Shown piece by piece: positions 14,203 through 18,191 of a stretch of DNA of 18,191 nt. Within the stretch, counting starts at the first letter, position 1. Each line of letters opens with the position of its first letter. The DNA comes from Candidatus Methylomirabilota bacterium (lineage in GTDB: Bacteria; Methylomirabilota; Methylomirabilia; Methylomirabilales; 2-02-FULL-66-22): the NCBI GenBank assembly GCA_016209725.1, contig JACQVO010000101.1:1-18191 (forward strand), written 5' to 3'. Below the pieces are notes generated by a model. The model ran no database searches. It had not been told where the DNA came from and worked only from the letters and a program-made list of their open reading frames with translations. The position numbers and the translations under genes were made by a program.

Positions 14203-15441
14203 CTAGAAGATCTCCCCGAACCATTCCTTCATCCGGGCGACCACTTTGTCGAAGATGTTCCTGTCCGTGACCTGCCGGAACTTGCGGCGGTCCCGGTGAG
14301 CCGACCCGTAGATGCCCAGGCCCACCCCGGTGGCATACATGGGACTGTTGATCACGTCCGTGAGGCCCCCCACCCCCCGCGGGATGCCGCGGCGCACCGG
14401 CATGTCGAAGACTTGCTCCGCCAGCTCCGGCACGCCCTCCATGATGGAGGAGCCGCCCGTGACCACCACGCCCCCGTTCACCCGCCCCATGTAACCGGCC
14501 CGGCGCACCTCCCGGTCCACCAGGAAGAACAGCTCCTCCAGGCGGGGCTGGATGATCTCGCACAGGGTCTGGCGGGCCAGGACGCGCGGGCGACGGCCAC
14601 CCACGCTGGGCACCTCGATCTTCTCCTCCGGCCGCGTCATGCTGGCCAGGGCGCAGCCGTACTTCCGCTTGAGGGACTCGGCCTCCGGATGAGGGGTGCG
14701 CAGCCCGATGGCGATGTCATTGGTGAGCAGGTCGCCTCCCACCGCCAGGACCGAGGTGTGGTAGATGCTTCCTTCCACGAACACGGCGACGTCGGTGGTG
14801 CCGCCCCCCACGTCCACCAGGAGGCAGCCCAGCTCCTTTTCCTCGGGCGTGAGGGTCGCCTCGGAGCTGGCGAGCTGCTGGAGGACGATATCCCGGACCT
14901 CCAGCCCCGCCTTGTTGGCGCACTTGATGATGTTCTGCGCCGAGGCCACCGCCCCGGTCACGATGTGGACCTCCGCCTCCAGGCGGATCCCGGTCATCCC
15001 CAGCGGCTCCCGGATACCCCCCTGGTCGTCGATCATGAACTCCTGCGGCAGGACGTGGATCACCTCGCGATCCACCGGCAAGGCCACGGCCTTGGCCGCG
15101 TCGATCACCCGGTCAACGTCCTGGCGGGTGACCTCGCGGCTCTTGCCGGAGATGGCAATGACCCCACGGCTGTTGATCCCCTTGATGTGACCGCCGGCGA
15201 TCCCCACGAAGGCCGAGCGGATCTCCACGCCGGCCATCAGCTCCGCGTCCTCGATGGCCCGCCGGATGGAGTCCACCGTGGCGTCGATGTTCACCACCAC
15301 CCCCTTTCGCAGCCCCCGAGACGGGCTGTGGCCGACGCCGATGATGTCCACCACGCCATCGCCGTTCCGCTCGGCCACGATGGCACACACCTTGGTCGTG
15401 CCGATGTCCAGGCCAACCACCAGGCCGTTGTCCTTGGCCAT
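14203..15441 (-). CDS. ftsA: Cell division protein FtsA
   Basis: FtsA is an actin-like ATPase that tethers FtsZ to the inner membrane and recruits later division proteins. 412 residues, normal for the family. The phosphate-1 motif is VVGLDIGTTKV near residue 8, the phosphate-2 motif LLVDVGGGTTDVAVF near 207 and the adenosine motif GGVVVTGGSSIMEGVPELAE in the C-terminal third. The last residues (FDKVVARMKEWFGEIF) form the amphipathic membrane-targeting helix, so the protein is complete. Three in-frame starts are close together (GTG 15450, ATG 15447, ATG 15441); I chose 15441 because GGGAGG is eight to nine bases upstream of it, whereas the others overlap or crowd the site. Between ftsQ and this gene is a 285-bp spacer with an inverted heptamer array. 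Confidence 0.97.
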   Translation of the reverse strand: MAKDNGLVVGLDIGTTKVCAIVAERNGDGVVDIIGVGHSPSRGLRKGVVVNIDATVDSIRRAIEDAELMAGVEIRSAFVGIAGGHIKGINSRGVIAISGKSREVTRQDVDRVIDAAKAVALPVDREVIHVLPQEFMIDDQGGIREPLGMTGIRLEAEVHIVTGAVASAQNIIKCANKAGLEVRDIVLQQLASSEATLTPEEKELGCLLVDVGGGTTDVAVFVEGSIYHTSVLAVGGDLLTNDIAIGLRTPHPEAESLKRKYGCALASMTRPEEKIEVPSVGGRRPRVLARQTLCEIIQPRLEELFFLVDREVRRAGYMGRVNGGVVVTGGSSIMEGVPELAEQVFDMPVRRGIPRGVGGLTDVINSPMYATGVGLGIYGSAHRDRRKFRQVTDRNIFDKVVARMKEWFGEIF

Positions 15442-15566
15442 CCCCATCACCTCCCTGTGTGTTCCCGCCGGACGACCGATCCGGCGTCACGCACCCGGGG
15501 CCTCAGGGCCCTCGGGTCTCCCTGGGCCAGCCGAAATTCTTGGCGTGGCCCAACTCGACGCTCACC

Positions 15567-15692
15567 GCGAAATCTCGAATATCGAATCCGCAAAGGCGGA
15601 AATATCGAATGACGAACCTCGAGCGGGATTGATTTTGAAAGTGGCTCTCCTTCGAAATTCGTCATTCATCATTCGCCATTCGATATTCGCTT
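15567..15692. repeat. Inverted heptamer array between ftsQ and ftsA
   Basis: Left part: 7-bp units at 15567-15587 and 15604-15617 with consensus nnCGAAT, interrupted by a small hairpin CCGC/GCGG (15588-15599). Right part: six inverted units at 15651-15692, consensus TTCGnnA. The unit differs from that of the arrays beside murB. The whole locus could fold on itself in either DNA strand or in the transcript. Confidence 0.9.
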
Positions 15693-15726
15693 GGCTGTCT
15701 CCCCCTTGGTGCCGGCCCTGCCGGCC

Positions 15727-16551
15727 TCACGGCCGGGCCAGGGCCTCCCCGGCCGGTCTGAAGACGACCCGGTCCCGGAAACGGAGATCCACGTCTGCGA
15801 ACCGCTCCAGCGCCTGCCCGCTGGCGGAGAGAGCTGCCCCCAGCCGGCGCAGTTGCCCCTCCATGTCCTGGGCGCGCAGCCGGATGACCGGCATCCGCTG
15901 CCCCAGATTCACCACGTAGCTCCCGTCGCCCGCCATGGCCATCTCGTGGGCCCGCTCGCCCTGGAGGGCGTTGGCCAGTTGGAACTGGCGCCAGACCGAC
16001 AGGCCCTGCGCCATCTCGGAGCTGAGGATCCGTTCCCCGATGGATACGCGGCGTGGGCCGGCCGCGCGCAGCGTCGGGAGCGTCGGCAACTCCTCCGGAT
16101 CGAGCTCAGACAGGATCACGCCGTCGGCGCTCAAGAGGTAGCGCCGATCCGCGATGAAGACCGCCTCCGGCATCCGCTCCACCACCCGGATCGTCAGGGA
16201 GAGCGGGAGCCGCCGTCGGACCGAGGCCTCCTTGATCCAGGGATTCTCCAGAACGCGCCGGGCCAGCGCCCGCAAATCCACCTCCAGGATGCTGGTCTCC
16301 GCGGCGAGGCCCAGGCCGGCGATGATGTCCTGGGCCGCCACCTGAAGGTTGCCCTCGACCTGGATCTCGGCCACCCGGAAGTAGGGCAGGTGCACCACCG
16401 CCCGGTACCCCTCCCAGGCGCCCGCCGTGGTTCCCCCGAGGAGGAGCAGCACCCCGAATAGCTTGAGCAGCCGCGCCAGGCGCGGAAACCGCTCCCGCCG
16501 CCTGGCCCCCTGCCCGCCGCTAAAGCGGGGCGCGCGGTAGTCTCGGATCAC
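15727..16551 (-). CDS. ftsQ: Cell division protein FtsQ
   Basis: FtsQ is a bitopic inner-membrane protein that links early and late divisome components and binds FtsB/FtsL. 274 residues from GTG 16551. The order is a basic cytoplasmic tail, one membrane helix at about residues 29-46 (LLKLFGVLLLLGGTTAGAW), a POTRA domain from about 57 (YFRVAEIQVEGN ... ENPWIKEASVRRRLPLSLTI) and a FtsQ-type beta domain (RYLLSADGVILSE, GDGSYVVNLGQRMPVIRL). GGAGG lies four bases before the GTG. The frame is open upstream to 16665, but that segment is translated heptamer repeat. The gene is flanked by repeat arrays on both sides. Confidence 0.93.
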   Translation of the reverse strand: MIRDYRAPRFSGGQGARRRERFPRLARLLKLFGVLLLLGGTTAGAWEGYRAVVHLPYFRVAEIQVEGNLQVAAQDIIAGLGLAAETSILEVDLRALARRVLENPWIKEASVRRRLPLSLTIRVVERMPEAVFIADRRYLLSADGVILSELDPEELPTLPTLRAAGPRRVSIGERILSSEMAQGLSVWRQFQLANALQGERAHEMAMAGDGSYVVNLGQRMPVIRLRAQDMEGQLRRLGAALSASGQALERFADVDLRFRDRVVFRPAGEALARP

Positions 16552-16563
16552 GTGACCTCCGGA

Positions 16564-16674
16564 CAGTGGAAATTGGAAACTGGCCATTGGAAATTGGAGG
16601 GGACGCCTCCCGATCCGTTCCAGCATCCAGTTTCCAGCTTCCAGCTTCCAGTTTCCGTTTTCCACTTTCCAGCC
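16564..16674. repeat. Inverted heptamer array between murB and ftsQ
   Basis: Left arm: five units at 16564-16598, consensus MAYTGGA. Right arm: eight inverted units at 16619-16674, consensus TCCAGYT. The next partial unit provides the murB stop codon at 16676-16678. The ftsQ ribosome binding site begins only about four bases beyond the left arm. The unit family is the same as in the array upstream of murB. Confidence 0.92.
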
Positions 16675-16675
16675 T

Positions 16676-17584
16676 TCAGTCCTCGCCGACCACCTGGATC
16701 TCCGGTTCCAGGTCGACCCCCGCCGTGGCGCGGACCCGCTCCTGCGCCAGCGCCACCAGCGCCAGGACGTCGGCGGCCCGGGCGCCCCCCAGGTTCACGA
16801 AGAAATTTCCGTGCTTCTCGGAGATCATGGCGCCGCCGATCCGGATCCCCCTGATCCCCGCCCCCTCCACCAGCCGCCCTGCGTAGTCGCCGGGCGGATT
16901 CTTGAAGATGGACCCGGCCGACCGGAACTCCACCGGCTGCGTCGCGTTCCGTCGGACCAACCACCGGGAGATCTGCTTCCGGATGGCGGTCGGGTTGCCC
17001 GGGACCAGGGCAAAGGTCGCCCGGGTGATCACCGCGCCCTCGGGGAATCCGGAGAATCGGTAGCGGAAGGGGATCACCTCCCGCGCCAGAATGCGCTCCT
17101 CCCCTTCCCGCGTGACCAACTGCACCCGGACCAGGTGATCGGCCGTCGAGCCGCCCCAGGCCCCCGCGTTGCCCCATACGGCCCCGCCCACCGTTCCGGG
17201 GACGCCGCTCAGGATCTCGAGGCCGCCCAGACCCTGCCGGCTGGAGAAGGCCAGCAGCCGGCTCACGCGGACGCCGGCCCCGGCCGTGACCTCGCTGCCC
17301 TCCCGCGAAAGCTCCTGGAACGCGCTGAGGAGGAGTACCATCCCCCGGATGCCTCCGTCGCGGACGAGGGTGTTGCTCCCGCCGCCCAGGACGCGCACCG
17401 GAATCTGCTGGGACCGGGCGAAGGCCAGGGCGGCGCGGAGGTCCCCCACATCCTCGGGGATCACCAGGAGGTCGGCCGGCCCCCCGATCTTGAACGAGGT
17501 GTGCCGCGCCATCGGCTCGTGCGACAGCACCTTCCCCCGGACCTTGGCGCGCAACTCCTCTGCCAGACTCTCGAGTGCGATCAC
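16676..17584 (-). CDS. murB: UDP-N-acetylenolpyruvoylglucosamine reductase MurB
   Basis: MurB is the FAD enzyme that reduces UDP-GlcNAc-enolpyruvate to UDP-MurNAc with NADPH, the second committed step of peptidoglycan synthesis. 302 residues from GTG 17584. Family landmarks are HTSFKIGGPADLLVIPE near residue 30, the FAD-binding VRVLGGGSNTLVRDGGIRG, SGVPGTVGGAVWGNAGA, the catalytic-arginine stretch IPFRYRFSGFP, the proton-donor serine in RSAGSIFKNPPG and the final LEPEIQVVG. It belongs to the shorter, type II-like group. The long frame upstream to 17722 is translated heptamer repeat. A weak AAGGGG precedes the GTG. murC and ddl, its usual neighbours, are not upstream; a polysaccharide export gene is there instead. 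Confidence 0.95.
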   Translation of the reverse strand: MIALESLAEELRAKVRGKVLSHEPMARHTSFKIGGPADLLVIPEDVGDLRAALAFARSQQIPVRVLGGGSNTLVRDGGIRGMVLLLSAFQELSREGSEVTAGAGVRVSRLLAFSSRQGLGGLEILSGVPGTVGGAVWGNAGAWGGSTADHLVRVQLVTREGEERILAREVIPFRYRFSGFPEGAVITRATFALVPGNPTAIRKQISRWLVRRNATQPVEFRSAGSIFKNPPGDYAGRLVEGAGIRGIRIGGAMISEKHGNFFVNLGGARAADVLALVALAQERVRATAGVDLEPEIQVVGED

Positions 17585-17595
17585 GCCCGCGACCC

Positions 17596-17721
17596 CTTGG
17601 AAACTGGAAAAGGGAAACTGGAAATTGGCCTCGACTACCTCTGAGGCTCCGCGTCCCGATTTCCAGTCTCCAGTTTCCAACTTCCAGTTTCCAGTTTCCA
17701 ATTTCCAGTTTCCAATTTCCA
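17596..17721. repeat. Inverted heptamer array upstream of murB
   Basis: Left arm: five units at 17596-17630, consensus AYTGGAA. Right arm: nine inverted units at 17659-17721, consensus RTTTCCA. The arms are separated by 28 bases. It lies between the candidate murB promoter and the murB start, so it would be at the very 5' end of the transcript. Confidence 0.93.
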
Positions 17722-17725
17722 CTCC

Positions 17726-17754
17726 TGCCTACCCCAGAACCGCCTGCCGGTCAA
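17726..17754 (-). promoter_or_regulatory. Candidate promoter of murB-ftsQ-ftsA-ftsZ
   Basis: On the minus strand TTGACC (17754-17749), a 17-nt spacer and TAGGCA (17731-17726), with a run of six As just upstream of the -35. The expected transcript start is near 17719, which is inside the outermost heptamer unit. The -10 is weak. Confidence 0.45.
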
Positions 17755-18021
17755 GGCTTTTTTCCGCCCTTCCTGGGGCCTCATCCCCGAGCCAAGCCGA
17801 CAGATGCCCAGGCCCCGGCCCCAAAGACGTTTTCGGTGTGAAGACTGCGCGGAAATTCGGGGAGAAGGGGAACCGTCAGCGCGAATTGCAGGGAAGCATG
17901 GCCCGGCCCAGGCGGTCTCGGGAGGGCCCGGCTGTCCACCTCCCTCCCTGCATCAGAGGAAAGGCGAGCACTGGAAATCCGGTGCTCAACAACGGAGCGC
18001 CCCTGGGGAGTCGGAAGGATC
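17755..18021. other. Spacer between the export gene and the murB promoter
   Basis: No protein-like frame, RNA gene or tandem array seen. Together with the array and promoter it makes a 437-bp gap upstream of murB. No clear intrinsic terminator for the export gene is visible; a short GGGG/CCCC hairpin near 17777-17790 is the only candidate. Confidence 0.4.
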
Positions 18022-18191
18022 CTATCTGGAAATCGCGAGAATTGCCGCCAGTGGGAGCGTGAATCCTGAGATGATTGCCGCCAGATCCTTCAGCACGGGG
18101 ATCACCCGGTATCTCGGCTCCGTCGAGGCCGGGACCACGATCGTGTCCCCCGCCTCGACCTTGCGCACCTTGGCGAAGCCGGCGAGGGCGC
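18022..18191 (-). CDS. C-terminus of a polysaccharide export (SLBB, Wza-like) protein
   Basis: The last 55 residues of a protein whose beginning lies beyond the right edge. VRKVEAGDTIVVPAS is the typical end of an SLBB domain, where the strand pair closes with a (K/E)xGDxIxVP motif. It is followed by a basic linker and a hydrophobic stretch (KDLAAIISGFTLPLAAILAI), as in Wza-like outer-membrane export proteins that end in a membrane-spanning segment. Such proteins secrete capsule or exopolysaccharide. With only 55 residues visible the subfamily cannot be told. Transcribed towards murB but separated from it by 437 bp. Confidence 0.6.
   Translation of the reverse strand, partial: ALAGFAKVRKVEAGDTIVVPASTEPRYRVIPVLKDLAAIISGFTLPLAAILAISR

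Noticed and set aside
14170..15612. Plus-strand open frame of 480 codons
   Set aside because: Antisense shadow of ftsA.
16564..17721. CRISPR array
   Set aside because: Units are 7 bp, contiguous, degenerate and inverted in pairs; there are no long repeats with unique spacers and no cas genes.
1..18191. tRNA, rRNA or riboswitch genes
   Set aside because: Scanning by eye for T-loop, anticodon-arm and known riboswitch hallmarks on both strands found none; a covariance-model scan would be needed to be certain.

Overview
The window looks like a chromosomal contig from a GC-rich, two-membraned (diderm) bacterium. The diderm call rests on a Tat-exported periplasmic MsrP with its membrane partner MsrQ, a lipoprotein, an FtsQ/FtsA/FtsZ divisome and the tail of a Wza-like polysaccharide export protein. 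Gene content and the dense short intergenic repeats fit an uncultured lineage of the NC10/Methylomirabilota, Rokubacteria or Nitrospirota kind. That placement is inference only; no rRNA or other marker is present to fix it.

Layout, left to right. 1-734: 5' two thirds of an MFS transporter, minus strand, running off the left edge. 735-992: spacer with a nonamer repeat, a good intrinsic terminator for ilvD and a palindromic element of the widespread GAGCTTGTCGAAG kind. 993-2663: ilvD. 2664-6430: an accessory stretch holding a small HTH-like protein, a PD-(D/E)XK-like nuclease candidate, a doubtful small ORF, a VapBC toxin-antitoxin pair and a lipoprotein. 6531-8252: msrQ and msrP, a methionine sulfoxide repair system. 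8329-10988: pgeF (peptidoglycan editing factor) and a radical SAM protein. 11228-11832: a DUF433/DUF5615 toxin-antitoxin pair on the plus strand. 11983-12918: decayed genes on the plus strand. 12950-17584: ftsZ, ftsA, ftsQ and murB, transcribed on the minus strand in the order murB-ftsQ-ftsA-ftsZ. 18022-18191: C-terminus of a polysaccharide export protein, minus strand.

The most striking signal is not a gene. Nearly every spacer between core genes on the right-hand side carries an inverted pair of degenerate short tandem repeats: msrP/msrQ, pgeF/msrP, ftsQ/ftsA, murB/ftsQ and upstream of murB. The unit is 7 bp in five arrays, with a different unit sequence at most loci, and each locus could fold as a long imperfect hairpin. 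Related direct arrays have 8-bp units (start of pgeF) and 9-bp units (start of the MFS gene). The arrays create false N-terminal extensions in murB, ftsQ, msrQ and pgeF and supply the stop codons of murB and pgeF. The ftsA-ftsZ spacer instead has two identical 28-bp palindromes. The accessory stretches at 2664-6430 and 11000-12949 have no such arrays.

Functionally, murB supplies peptidoglycan precursor, ftsQ-ftsA-ftsZ build the division ring and pgeF proofreads peptidoglycan precursors, so the right half is a cell-wall and division block. Six candidate promoters share a TTGnnn-like -35, a 17-18 nt spacer and a -10 beginning TAG.
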